A stretch of 21,727 bases of DNA from Bigelowiella natans CCMP2755 (Eukaryota; Cercozoa; Chlorarachniophyceae). Position 1 is the stretch's first letter; every line of letters starts with the position of its first letter. The notes beneath the pieces are model-generated. The model saw only the letters and a list, made by a program, of their open reading frames with translations. It ran no database searches and was not told the DNA's origin. Shown here piece by piece: positions 1 through 10,288 of this stretch. The stretch lies in the NCBI GenBank assembly GCA_000320545.1, contig ADNK01002262.1:15001-36727 (forward strand), given 5' to 3'. Position numbers and translations under genes: made by a program.

Positions 1-31
<31 letters not shown>

Positions 32-45
32 CACTACTACTGCTA
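1..45. repeat. (CTA)n microsatellite at the left edge
   Basis: A run of about ten CTA units followed by degenerate CCACTACTACTGCTAG. It reads as a simple repeat in noncoding host DNA, or in an intron of the minus-strand gene that starts at 2107. No coding role is seen. Confidence 0.9.
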
Positions 46-211
46 GATGTGGTAGTCTATATAACCTTGGTTTCCTACGCCTCCCCTGAAATAACTCAAG
101 ACGAGGCGATATCTGGAATGAATACGTGCATGCAATCGTGCTGATGATTTCGCCTCATTTTGAAGTAGTAGAGTAGTGGTGGTAGTAGAAGTAGTAGCAG
201 CACTATTTTCC

Positions 212-215
<4 letters not shown>

Positions 216-254
<39 letters not shown>
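216..254. repeat. (CT)n microsatellite
   Basis: About 19 CT units. It lies just past the last recognised donor site (310, minus strand) of the glycosyltransferase-like gene, so it is probably intronic. Confidence 0.9.
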
Positions 255-257
<3 letters not shown>

Positions 258-310
258 CCTCCCCATCGTCGTACTATCGATTCTTCCGCTCGTTAGCAGC
301 CGCTCCCTAC

Positions 311-432
311 CTCCCATCGAAGTAAGCAAAGGCACACGTGGGAGAAAGGGCCGATCCTCTTTAGAACCTCTGTAATGGTAAACAGTTTTGAAAGCGTACA
401 TGTGTGTACACACACACACACACACACACACA

Positions 433-473
<41 letters not shown>

Positions 474-1005
474 GTGTGTGTACATGTGTGCGTGTGAGTC
501 CAAGCACCACACACACGTTCTCCACATACCATTGAAAGCATACGAGAAGATTCAAACTCATAAACAAAACTATTCAGGAGCCTACCAATCGTGTCGTCGA
601 AGTAGATGTCCGCATTCGCTAGCAGTACCTAGCACCAGCAGCAGCGCAGCAGCACGTTTCCCTCCATGATATCACAACGATTGCTTTACAGATAGATGCA
701 TTTGACGGCATTTTTCGGGGGGTAAAAAATGGTTTGTTTCCTTCCCTGATGCCCCTGCACTACCAGGACGACGACGATCTCTCTTTCGAAATTATGCGAT
801 GTACCTTGGCTCCGATGGGGATATGAATGGAGGCGAACCTGAAGGCCCGGCCGAACGTTAGTCTACCACCGATGTCGTATGGTTTTACCTGTTTAGAATC
901 AGGAAATGGTGATGATGATGATGATGATGATGATAATGGTGAAGATGATGCCACTATCACCACTGCCACGGGTGATTTTGGTAGTATTGTCCGAGTTTCT
1001 AAAAT

Positions 1006-1044
<39 letters not shown>

Positions 1045-1428
1045 GGAGGGGAGGGGGGGGGGGGGGGGGCAAAGAGTCTTTTCAACCTTCTTCAAGTCGG
1101 AAGCAGTAAACCCCCTCCGTTTTTGCTGGTCTTCAAAACCGTGAAGAAACCCTTCCTCGAGCAGAACGTGGACCTATATGTGTGTTGTAATCTGGTGATG
1201 AGTATCGAAGCAAACAGCTACTAGTAGTAGGGCAAAGAACATACATTCTAAGAAATAAACCCGCATGCATGCCACCAACACTTTCGCAACACTTTCGTAA
1301 CGCTTTTTGCTTGTTGCACACTGTAGCTGTATCCTCCTTTCATAGCTGCTACCTTGGTGAATAAGGGGTTTTGAAGGTTCCGGCGCAAACAAAAGTCGAG
1401 CTCCTTCTGTCTGTTTTTATATTTGTGC

Positions 1429-1460
<32 letters not shown>

Positions 1461-2107
1461 CCATTTTTTTTATAAAATTGGGAATTGGAATGTAAGGAAG
1501 ATATAATACAAGGTAGTAGTGTGCTGAAGCATATGTTTAACAAAAGGGACGGTTGGAGGGCTCCCCACAGAAGTAGTACCTCTTCTGATCTGGATGGTTG
1601 AAGTACTGTACCACTAAGTGAAGCTGCTGCTCTGACCTACACCCGTCGCCTCTACTCCTCCTGCTGCTACTGCTGCTGCTGCTGCTGCTGCTGATATTAT
1701 TCGATGGTGCTGCTACGATGTCCGCCTCTTCCCCTTTCTCCTCGATGCCACCTTTGCTGCTATGGGTGGTGGTGGCTACATAGGTGTTGGATTTGATGAC
1801 CCGCCTTCTCTTTTCCAAGGATAAATAGGAATGCACACGCCTGATAGACGAAGATAAAATGAAACGAGGGCGACGCTTAGGGAGCGCATTTTTCGACGCT
1901 TAAGGAGCGCCTTCCCCGTACTGCATGCCACATCAATGAAACTCCCCATCTACGACAAACCCCATTCCCCCTCCCAAAACCAAATCAGTAACCCCTATCA
2001 GCTCGAACGGAAAAGAAATTTGCCGGCGTAGTATGCGACCTCGAGAGCTCGTTGAGTGCCTGCACTAATCGATTCTGCTCCGCTTCTAACCTGGCAATGG
2101 ATGACAT
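311..2107 (-). CDS. Glycosyltransferase-like protein, multi-exon, 3' end beyond window
   Basis: Rebuilt from eight exons on the minus strand: 2107-2040, 1840-1580, 1410-1353, 1173-1140, 998-961, 888-805, 628-586, 369-311. All joins keep phase and have GT/AG ends (donors include GTCGCA, GTACTA, GTAGCA, GTACAT, GTAGGC, GTAGGG). The visible product is 215 residues: an N-terminal helix (MSSIARLEAEQNRLVQ), a Ser-rich linker coded by a GCT microsatellite, then LHLVVQYFNHPDQKR (about 96-110), a CLRRNLQNP segment (about 117-125), VHVLLEEG (130-137), GGRLTFGRAF (about 160-169) and ANADIYFDDTIE (185-196), ending LLRWE at 215. The D-I-Y-F-D stretch after a hydrophobic strand resembles the nucleotide-sugar/metal site of GT-A folds. 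The family call rests on memory of similar algal proteins and is tentative. The last donor at 310 shows the gene continues leftward. The 961/964 donor is ambiguous by one codon. Confidence 0.72.
408..470. repeat. (CA)n-(TA)n compound microsatellite
   Basis: About 12 CA units run into about 17 TA units. The repeat lies wholly inside the intron 370-585 of the minus-strand glycosyltransferase-like gene. Confidence 0.9.
909..934. repeat. (GAT)n microsatellite in intron
   Basis: About nine GAT units inside the 72-nt intron 889-960 of the glycosyltransferase-like gene. They take up over a third of that intron. Confidence 0.85.
1009..1069. repeat. (GA)n followed by a long G tract
   Basis: About 16 GA units, then GGAGGGAGGGGA and an uninterrupted run of about 17 G. 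It lies in the intron 999-1139 of the minus-strand gene, so the transcript carries poly-C and a CT tract close to the acceptor of the 998 exon. Confidence 0.88.
1428..1461. repeat. (CAA)n microsatellite
   Basis: About 11 CAA units in the intron 1411-1579 of the glycosyltransferase-like gene, upstream of the 1410 acceptor on the minus strand. Confidence 0.85.
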
Positions 2108-2615
2108 GATGAAGACGAGAGTGAGATCAATACAGCAATGCTCCCTCTGAGCGCTCGTCCGAGGAGGGAGCGGAATATATAGATATCTACGGTTCTTGTG
2201 CGCACCTCTTAAGCTGTTGCTGACTCATCCGCGGCCGAAGAAGCAGGGAGAGCGGCTGCAGTGCTTCACTTCCGAACGTCCATTGTCGCTCTGTTGTTTG
2301 TGTTGCTTTACAAATATTATTCAGAAAAATTATTATACCAAATATATCACAAGAAAATATGACATCCTATTTTTATTTTGAATCAGAGGGTTCATGCCAA
2401 AACTTTCGAAGGATTTCTGACCAGCCGTCCGTTTTCCACGCCACCATCCGAAAGTAACGGCGGTTTCACGCCCCCCCCCCTCACACACGACACTGTTTTC
2501 GCCGAACGAGTAGAGGGAAGAAAAAGAGGGGATAAAATTCATTAGTTACTTTCATCCTCTGTTCCACGATCGAACTAAAAGGATACTCTTGACCCCCCCC
2601 CCCCCCTCTTTCAGT
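2108..2615. promoter_or_regulatory. Divergent intergenic region between two host genes
   Basis: 508 nt between the start codons of the minus-strand glycosyltransferase-like gene (2107) and the plus-strand coiled-coil gene (2616). It presumably holds both promoters: an AT-rich GGAATATATAGATATC sits at 2172-2187, and a C tract plus CTCTTTCAG just before 2616 looks like a 3' splice site, so the plus-strand gene may have a 5'UTR intron. Nothing more specific is visible. Confidence 0.45.
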
Positions 2616-3861
2616 ATGCATCGTAGAGAGGGAAAGAGGAAAAAGCCTAAGTCCCGATTGCGACAGGCCATTGAGCAGCATCGGCGTGATGCAGCTGCAG
2701 GTACCGCTCGGTCCATTCGAATAGAGATCCAGAACCGACACAACTCTCGTTATCTTATCAGGCAGTAATCTGAGCAATATCACCGCCATGCTGGCGAACT
2801 TTGAGATGAGAATAGAGGCTCTTAGAACTCGTACGTGCTTCTGCAATGCCTAACAACACCCAACCCTTAATGGACATGGAAATAGGGCTGTACTGCACCG
2901 ATCGGCATCATGATTGGTGTTGCTGTTGGTGTCACCATCCTGTCTTCTGTTTCCCTGCTCATTGTTTGCCCTTCTGCAAACCCCAATTCCACAACCCAGA
3001 GATTAGAATCGACGACCGAGAAATCGGTGAGCTAGAAAAGCAGCTTATACCTTTGCGGAAGAAGAGGTTGTGAGGAATGTGGACTTCTTTCGTCTTTGCT
3101 GATTCCTCCGCTACTAGTGATACCGCTTCAGTATATGTTGCTATTATATGAATATACACACAAATATAATATTATATCCTTATTCTCCCTCTCCCTCTCC
3201 CCCTCCCTTTCTCTTTCGTCTGTATTTCAATCGATATCAGGGACGAAATGCTAGAAGAAACGAAAGATTTGAAGGAGTTCGTCAGGGTGATTAAAAGCCG
3301 CTTTCGTGCGTCTTCCTTGCAATACAATTCCATCTCGTGCTACTGCAGAAATTCATTGTTTTGGTTTGTATTTAGCATTTCGATAAAAATATTGGTCCGT
3401 TCAACGACAGCTACGACAACCTGCAAAAAGGTTGATCCAGCCACGTATTAAAAAGAGGAGAGAGAGGGGGGGGGGTGGGATGACGAGGCTGCAGAGATGT
3501 GCGAACACTACAAATGCGCAAACGATATACTGAGCTGACGTTTGTTTTTGATACTATAACCTGTGCATCACAGGCTTAAGGATCGATATGAAGTCGCAAA
3601 GGGGAAACATGCTGCTGGAATCCAGCTCCTGGTACTCCTAGTTTCGCAGCCAGTGTTCGTTTTGTTTAGCGTAGGAAAGGGTCGTTGAATTTGCGTTCTT
3701 CGTGCAACACAAGAACATGATTAAAGCTCGTCATTCAGTCCTATTTGCCACCTGAAAAGCATTGACCGTTTTTTTTTTCCTAGGTTGACGTATATGACTA
3801 CCATCCGGCATTTAAACGATGGGACGACTCCTTTACCGCAACGCCCTTCAAGCCCCAGTGA
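2616..3861 (+). CDS. Coiled-coil protein, multi-exon, family not recognised
   Basis: Exons read by eye: 2616-2700, 2762-2830, 3000-3069, 3241 to an uncertain donor, 3495-3539, 3574-3631, 3784-3861 (TGA). Phases agree at 2700/2762, 2830/3000, 3069/3241, 3539/3574 and 3631/3784. The N-terminus is basic (MHRREGKRKKPKSRL), then a long predicted coiled coil (ITAMLANFEMRIEALRTQI, ELEKQLIPLRKKRLDEMLEE), then MRKRYTELTLKDRYEVAKG and a terminal VDVYDYHPAFKRWDDSF ... TPFKPQ. The C-terminal aromatic/acidic block looks conserved, but I could not name the family. The join from exon 3241 to 3495 is unresolved: donors at 3281 or 3336 are possible, and a 20-nt extra exon at 3411-3430 would give a phase-consistent path from 3281. 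Without splicing, exon 3241 reads through to a TAA at 3451. Confidence 0.62.
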
Positions 3862-5092
3862 GAGAGCAGTAAATAGCATGTTGCCTTTCTCATGGAGCTT
3901 CAGGATCAAATGTGCGAGACCGGCGAGCATTTGATGAGTTCATCTATGTGATGCTAATGGAGGCGAAATGTAGCTACGCTACGCGTTACCTACTGTTTTG
4001 CTTCCGCATGTATATTCATGTGTCGTTAACATATTTCCGATCAGTTCATACTTCTAGATCTTAGTACGTGTAGACTCGTCCATGCAGCTTACACTATAAT
4101 TAGTAATAGCATGCCATTCTAGTAGTGTGACTACATTAGATTGCAGGCGTGCTGCAAACACCCCATCTAGCCATATGCAATGTACAACGCGTTTAGACAT
4201 GTGGTGTGTGTCTGGTCGAACGAGTGCGATGCGATGATGCGGCAGCCTGCCTGCAGCTGAGGGCGTCATTAGATTTTGTATTTGTTTGTTTTAGCGATCA
4301 TGTGTTCTATGCATGCGAACGTCTCATGTCGTCATGTCGATGTCTATGTATATCTGTGTCTATGTGCCAGGCTGGAGCTATATGGCTAGAGACAACAATT
4401 TAATACGGCAGTACACTGACTCTCTATCATTGTAGAAGCATGTAAACCGTGCGTGGGACCCCACGCAATGAGGCTGCTTGCGCACCATGCCATTCACGAC
4501 ATCTATAACATCTAGACATCGAGCTATCTCTAGTAGATCTAGCTATGAACCGCCTGCATATTTAAATACCACGTGCGACACATGTGGTGTAATGTCAATA
4601 AAGACATAAAGACATCGATCATCTTCTACAATTCCTATAATGCAGCAATGCGAGGCATGCGAACACCAACAGCTAAGATTGCGAATCCAATTGAATGTCA
4701 TTATGCATGAATCGAAACGATGCGAGGTGAAACGACTTTATAACTTACTGAAGCTGAAAAAGAAACACGAACCGCTCTAGCTAGCTAGCGCTGCGCGCGC
4801 ACCGCACAACATAGAAGACAGGATGCAGATGCTTTCAAATGCATGAAACATGTGTTGTGTTAGACGAAACAAACAGATACATACGCAACCTAAGCGCTGT
4901 AGCTGCTGCTTTGCATAGCTACATTAGGATGGCCATTGAAAAGATTGAATCACTTCATTATATCCGTCTGATAATTTGTGTAATACATGGTATGCATGTA
5001 TGTACACGATGCGTTGGCAAAATAAAACAGAATTCTAAACCCTCCGAGGCACAGCAAAATCACATGCAAGAACCGCCGCTGTGGTCGGCTTG
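3862..5092. other. Convergent intergenic region, no gene seen
   Basis: 1.2 kb between the 3' end of the coiled-coil gene (plus) and the 3' end of YKT6 (minus). It is rich in CATG, TGCATG and GCTAGC words and has a GCGCGCGC run near 4791. An AATAAA word sits at 4598. Short ORFs here lack splice-consistent neighbours or protein-like composition. Both 3'UTRs must lie in it. Confidence 0.5.
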
Positions 5093-6978
5093 CTACCACG
5101 ATTTGCAGCATTGGTTGTGCTTCTTTGACTGAGCATAAAACTCTTTCGCTATCTCTGAGAGGTCCTGAGAATTCACAAGTTTGAGACAAAGAAAGGCGGG
5201 CATTAACACGGTTCGATGCATTACAGGCGACGCTCAGTTTTACAGCTTCTGAGTCTCATGTTGCTGTGCAACGCTCGATCACTGTGCTGCAGAGTGCAGG
5301 GTAGCACCCTCACATCGGCCTCTCAACTTGATACAAAAATAAGAGAAAAATATGGTTGCATTACTAGTAGCTTCTACCTCAGTCTTGTAAACAAGATCAT
5401 CCAGCTGCTCTCCTCGGTCCAGTAGAAGAGTAAGGTTGTCTTTCTGCAATCACACAGCATACGAACAGTATGTCAGAAAACAAAGCTTTGCGAAATCTAC
5501 ATCACCACCGTTGTCGTCATCGTCATCATCATTATCATCACTATTGTCATCATCATCGCTGTCATCATTGGAGTGTACATTTCATTTACCAGCTGCAGTT
5601 TTAGTTCCGAGACCTCTTCTTGGACTTTTCCAAGTTTATCCATTTTCTTTGGGTCCTGATGCACATTTTATGATTAAGAGGAGTCGAGAGGTATGCAACG
5701 AGAGAGAGAGAGAGGGAAACCTTGTATTCCTTAAGGTATTTTTCCATAAAAGGAGGTGAGACTGGTTTTTTTGATTCTTTCGTTACTGTTTTCCTGATTT
5801 GACAATAATGATCATGCTAATAATCAGCTTGCCGCACAACACTCCACACCTTATCTGCAAGACATACCCACCCCCCCGTTCGATAGATCATATATCTGCA
5901 TTCCAAGACCACATCTTCCCATCCAATGGCCCCTTTTCCCTTCTTGCATTGCTACCATTTGTCCCCGAGCTTGCTATTGAGATCTTTACACACGAGGTAG
6001 AGCAGCTGATAAGCCATATCCTGCGGATATTCCTGCGAAAAAAAAAATAACAATACTATCATCAGTGTGATCATGTAGGTAGCTCTTAGAGTCACTTTCT
6101 GAACGACCTCATCTGTCACGCAAACAGCTGCAAGGCCATCCGAACGAACTAAACTCTGCCAAACGGACGCAGAAAACACGATAATCAGTTTGCTGTATCT
6201 TGCGTTGCGAATTACTGTGGCAATGACGGCAATGATGATCTAGAACCAAGGTAGGCGTACATGAGCTATATAGTCTTCATATCCGCAGCCAACCGACACT
6301 CGTTCTCCCCTGTGCGGAAATGATGGTTACGATGGTGGTGCTTGTCAGGGGAATGAACAGTCTCTACGAGTTAAGTGTAAGGTTCACAACACTACTTTGG
6401 TGTTCTTTCGCACGTTGTCCGGGAACCGAAGTACACAAACTCACGGGCCTTGCCTCTGGAGAAGTACCTGTAGGAAAGGTGGTGGCTTTTTAAGAACAAC
6501 ATTGGGTTTTAAATAACCGCGTATTACGAGCGTTTCGCATTGGTTGTCGGAATGGAATCAAATCATTGCTATCTGCTACATTCAAAAACGTAGTTGTAAA
6601 AAATTGAAGAAACTCACCCAAATGGCGACATGTCATCCACCTGAAGCAACAATGGTTGGGATTTCGTTAACAATTCTGTTGGTATAGACAAGAAGAAGGC
6701 TGTTCACCTGCGCCAGCTTTAATGCCCTTTCGCCTTTTCCCTCATGGCGGAACACAATGATGCAAATTAACTGGAGAAATATTGGATCAGGGGAAGAATA
6801 AGCCAATACCATTTATCGATTATTGAGAATTAATGAATGTGTGCTGCACAGAGCGAGGCCATTTTCTCCCCATTGAAAGGTGCTACGGCGGTCGCCAAAG
6901 AAGGATCCACACGTATGCACAACATTGGGCTCAGATGCATTCTCCCGAGGCCTGACCTCAGGGCATTACCTTAACCAT
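5093..6978 (-). CDS. YKT6: YKT6-type longin R-SNARE, 11 exons
   Basis: YKT6 is the conserved R-SNARE of ER-Golgi, endosomal and vacuolar fusion, held on membranes by C-terminal lipids rather than a TM helix. Exons on the minus strand: 6978-6970, 6770-6708, 6640-6618, 6467-6396, 6309-6261, 6155-6108, 6032-5956, 5793-5721, 5655-5590, 5443-5378, 5164-5093. They total 618 nt, 205 residues plus stop, close to the family's ~200; every junction keeps phase and has GT/AG ends. The longin domain starts MVKLICIIVFRHEGKG and includes DMSPFGYFSRGKAREF, DYIAHSLVRSDGLAAV and EYPQDMAYQLL. The SNARE motif (about 139-197) runs from DPKKMDKLGKVQEEV to LLLDRGEQLDDLVYKTE; the zero-layer residue is Arg170. The last exon ends QCCKSW. 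The Cys pair is in the family position, but Lys-Ser-Trp after it is not a usual CAAX end. The 9-nt first coding exon is chosen from the strong AAG/GTAATG donor. Confidence 0.88.
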
Positions 6979-7501
6979 GCTCCCGACCGGAGAGAAGAAT
7001 ACGTCAGGAAGGTGGGATAGGGCGTCGGCACGAAGAGAGCTTGGCTATTTTTTGGTCGTAGAGACAAAATTAGGCTATTATTTTACGATGTCGCACATAA
7101 CTTTCACAGGCCATTTTATCGAATCATTCGAGCTGCAGGTTCTCGGAAAGAGCGGAATCCCAACGAAGAGAAATATACGAAATCCCCTTGGTTTTTTCTC
7201 TGCGTCATCTAAGATATGCAATAAATAATAATCAGCTTCGTGTGAGAAATAACGGCTGAACTCCATAGTTTAACGAACGCACTTTGGATCACAACACAAA
7301 CTAATCCACGGCATCTTCATGTAAAGAATACCATAGAATAGAATGTGAGACGAGTACCATGTACATGTATTCGTACTCGTATTTGCATTCAAGCATCCCC
7401 CCCCCCTTCTCTCTCTTTGGTTATTCATCTTTGCTTCTCTCTTTTTTTCTCGCTTTACGTTCCGACGACACCCCTAACTCTTGCAGATTTTTCCCCAGAC
7501 A
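6979..7501. promoter_or_regulatory. Divergent region between YKT6 and the ankyrin gene
   Basis: About 520 nt between two start codons on opposite strands. CCTAACTCTTGCAG at 7473-7486 looks like a branch point plus 3' splice site, so the ankyrin gene probably has a noncoding first exon and a 5'UTR intron ending at 7486. A C-run and CT-rich tract at 7397-7450 supports this as its pyrimidine tract. No clear TATA box is seen. Confidence 0.45.
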
Positions 7502-9222
7502 ATGCAAGAAGATGGAAAAAAGGAGGAGGTCTGGAATACTCCAGGAGGGGCGTTTATGATGGGTGCTGATCCTAAGAATGCTAAGTTCATGTTGGATTGG
7601 TGGGAGACAATCACCAGAGTCGTAGGTGAAACCAAAGCTTTTCAACAAGCCTTGATTCGCACTAGAACTCAATTTCTAAAAAGACGCCTGTAAATATACT
7701 TAGCCGATCCCAAAGATTGTGAGGATCAAGTAAAATCATTTAAAGAGGCTTGCTTGAAAGGTACCAAAACTTTTTTTTCTTATGCTTTCTTCAAATTACA
7801 ACTTAATGGCACACTATTTCACTCACAGGCTTCACCGGGGGCAAAGAAGAAGGGGGAGCATACGAATTGATAGCGAGCCTTCAGCTATATTATGGGGATT
7901 ACACTATGTTGATGTTTGCTGCGCGCGCAGGTAATTTGGAAAACACCAAGTTTCTCATTAAAATGGGCTCGAATGTTGACCAGGTCGACTCGCAAGGTTA
8001 CACTGCGCTCATGCACGCTGCAGTTACCGGACACGCTGACTGTGTCAGTGCAATTCTACAGAGCGGTGCACTGAGTTTCCTGAAGAACAAGAAAGGTTTG
8101 ACTGCAGCCGACCTCGCGGCAAACCACGAGAAACAGGGTGTATATAAAAAAAGGGACCAAAAGAAGTGCGTCGAAATCCTCAAATCAGCAGGAACGGACT
8201 CTGATGCAGGAGCAATTGCTCTCATGCGGAATGGGACAGTTGCTCAGATCGACGCTGCGTTTGAACAATTTCCCGAATTGTTGGGTAAGAAACTCTCCGT
8301 AATGTACACCGAAAAGTTGGTCAGTAAATCGGGCACGAACATGTTCCTAATTGCCGCAGCCGCCGGTAGGCTCGAAATCCTAAAGAAAATCTTCCCATGT
8401 TACATGAAAAGGAACAGGAAAATATTAATTAACAGGATGGATTACAAGTTTACGACCTATACTCCCCTAATGATGGGTGTAAAGAGCGGTAATGTAGAAA
8501 TGGTCAAATGGCTTCTCGAAAATCAGGCGTCCCCGAAAATCCTAGGGGACCGCAAGACAGGGGAGTACCCGATCGGAGCCGCAGCGTCGAAGAACGATAT
8601 CCAGCTTCTCAAGATACTGATTGATGCTAAAGCGGATTTAAACGCGAAAGAGAACAATGGTGATTTCCCGCTCGTAAAAGCAACGGAGATAGAGGCGCTC
8701 AGGGTTCTAATTGAGGCAAAGGCAGATCTTAATCAGAAGGATAGAGATGGAAAAAGTCTACTTGTGAAATTGGCGATCAACAAGGATGACAAAAAGCTGG
8801 AAGTAGTCAAGCTCCTGGTTGAGGGCAAGGCGGACCTTGACTCTCAAGACCGCTACAAAAATACAGCCACTCACTATGCGGCAGACACAGGCAACGAGCC
8901 ACTTGCAAGGCTGCTCCTGGAGAATGGTGCAAACGGCATGATCAAAGGAGAGAGGGGCAAGACGCCATTTGATCTTGCCACCAGAAAATTGAAACCCATG
9001 TTCGAGAAGATCATTAAGGCTGCAGAGGAGGCTAAGGCCAAGGCGGATGCTGAGGCTAAGGCCAAGGCGGATGCTGAGGCTAAGGCCAAGGCGGAGGCGG
9101 AGGCAAAAGCCAAGGCTGAGGCGGAGGCAAAAGCCAAGGCTGAAGCGGAGGCAAAAGCAAAAGCTGAAGCGGAGGCAAAAGCAAAAGCTGATGCAGAAAG
9201 CCAATGTTGTGTAGTGATTTGA
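7502..9222 (+). CDS. Ankyrin-repeat protein with Ala/Lys/Glu tail and CAAX-type end
   Basis: Exons 7502-7625, 7704-7760 and 7829-9222 give 524 residues; introns are 78 and 68 nt, and the first removes an in-frame TAA at 7691-7693. The start is the ATG at 7502, just after a 3' splice-like site. The first 60 residues ([18 protein letters not shown]...) match no domain I know. About 86-455 are ankyrin repeats ([57 protein letters not shown]), some degenerate. About 455-515 are a highly charged helical tail of AEAKAKAD-type octads. The last residues are SQCCVVI: CVVI fits a CAAX prenylation box, and the Cys before it could be palmitoylated. A membrane-tethered protein-binding scaffold is inferred. 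Partners and pathway are unknown. Confidence 0.85.
9028..9195 (+). repeat. 24-bp tandem repeats coding the helical tail of the ankyrin protein
   Basis: About seven units of GCTAAGGCCAAGGCGGATGC-like sequence drift into GCAAAAGCCAAGGCTGAGGC-like units. Each codes for an octad rich in Ala, Lys and Glu/Asp. The gradient of sequence along the array suggests stepwise duplication. Confidence 0.85.
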
Positions 9223-9887
9223 TGGACCCAATTTCCGCATCATTGAGGACCCAACAAAGCACAAAGGCAAGCTCTACAAGATCAACGGTTAACGTCGAAT
9301 GAGCACATCTTTAGCAGACATGCACACATGCACATGCAGGCATGGCAACATGCCTCATTAAATAGCTACATAGCACAAGCAGCAATCTTTGATGCAATTT
9401 CACATGTAGTCATCAACATTGGTAGTGTGACAGCTAGTCGTACGTGCAACATGTCTAGATGGATGTGTGGTATCTAGGATGCATGCTAGCATGTAGCTGC
9501 TCAACAACTACATGCAGCATGTGCATGTGTTTGTGCGTAGCATGGTCACGCACATACATGTCTAGATGTCCATTGCATGCATTACACATTGCATGTCAAA
9601 AGATGCTACACACGCATGCATGCGCTGCGATACACGCGCTGCTCTCGCACGACACCTGTGACAACGAAGGCTGTCACAGCAGTCCAGTCAATCACCACGC
9701 ACCACTTCGTTGAGCAGACGATAGATATGCATGCTAGCATGGTGCACACGATCTAGGTGTTATCCAACCAAACTGGTGAAGATGCAAAGACAGTGCAATT
9801 GAACATACAGCAAAGATGGAATTGTGTGGCACAAGCCAGGCTAGCAGGGTTCATGTGTGGCACAATGAATGAACTCATATCGAGGCT

Positions 9888-9915
9888 AGCTAGCTAGCTC
9901 TAGAGCTAGCTAGCT
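9888..9915. repeat. 28-bp perfect palindrome of GCTAGC units
   Basis: Centred on TCTAGA, with arms of 11 nt (AGCTAGCTAGC) on each side. It could extrude a cruciform. No function is indicated. Confidence 0.85.
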
Positions 9916-10179
9916 CACAGCAGTCATTGCACAATGCAAGCAACGCGTGGCTTGCTGTAGCTCTTGCTAGCTTGATTGCACATGGCGCGTGGACATTCTC
10001 GGCCACCGTGTGTGATGTGTAAGTAATAATAATAATAATTATTATAACCGCCAATGGCGGTATCTGCGATGTGGGCAGAGCCCACCTGCTCGCAAAGCGA
10101 TGCGACAGCTTCATTATGCTGTATCATATTACCTTATTATACTTATGTTTTCCCAGGGGGTGTTTTCCGGGGGCGGGGG

Positions 10180-10230
10180 TTATATATATAAAGTATGTAA
10201 GTATTTAATATATATATATATATATATTAT
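10180..10230. repeat. TA-rich tract
   Basis: TATATATATA, then TATTTAATATATATATATATATATAT. It is the first strongly AT-rich segment met when moving from host DNA toward the viral block. Confidence 0.7.
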
Positions 10231-10262
10231 AAAAAGTTTGGTTTTTAAAATGCCCCATAAGC

Positions 10263-10288
10263 CCTCATTAGTTATAAAATGAATGAGG
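10263..10288. terminator. Short inverted repeat downstream of the kelch gene
   Basis: CCTCATT, a 12-nt loop, then AATGAGG. It lies about 330 nt past the kelch stop on the minus strand. It could be a 3' processing signal, but a 7-bp stem is weak evidence. Confidence 0.25.

Noticed and set aside
96-669. ORFs with YIYIYI, THTHTH and RERERE runs
   Set aside because: Simple translations of CA, TA and GA microsatellites that lie in an intron of the minus-strand gene.
4839-5132. Plus-strand ORF of 97 codons
   Set aside because: It overlaps the last YKT6 exon on the opposite strand and has no protein-like features of its own.
6641-6707. Coding-like NSLLLVYTNRIVNEIP in YKT6
   Set aside because: It first looked like the longin N-terminus, but it would need a one-base frame change; as a 67-nt intron with GTGAAC/TTCAG ends the flanking exons join in phase and match the family better.
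7626-7703. Reading through to an in-frame stop in the ankyrin gene as a separate 63-codon gene
   Set aside because: A 78-nt intron with phase 1 removes the stop, and the downstream exon continues through a second phase-1 intron into the ankyrin domain.
8758-9270. Minus-strand ORF rich in Leu/Phe/Ser opposite the ankyrin tail
   Set aside because: Antisense reading of the 24-bp repeats; the plus strand has ankyrin homology and splice support.
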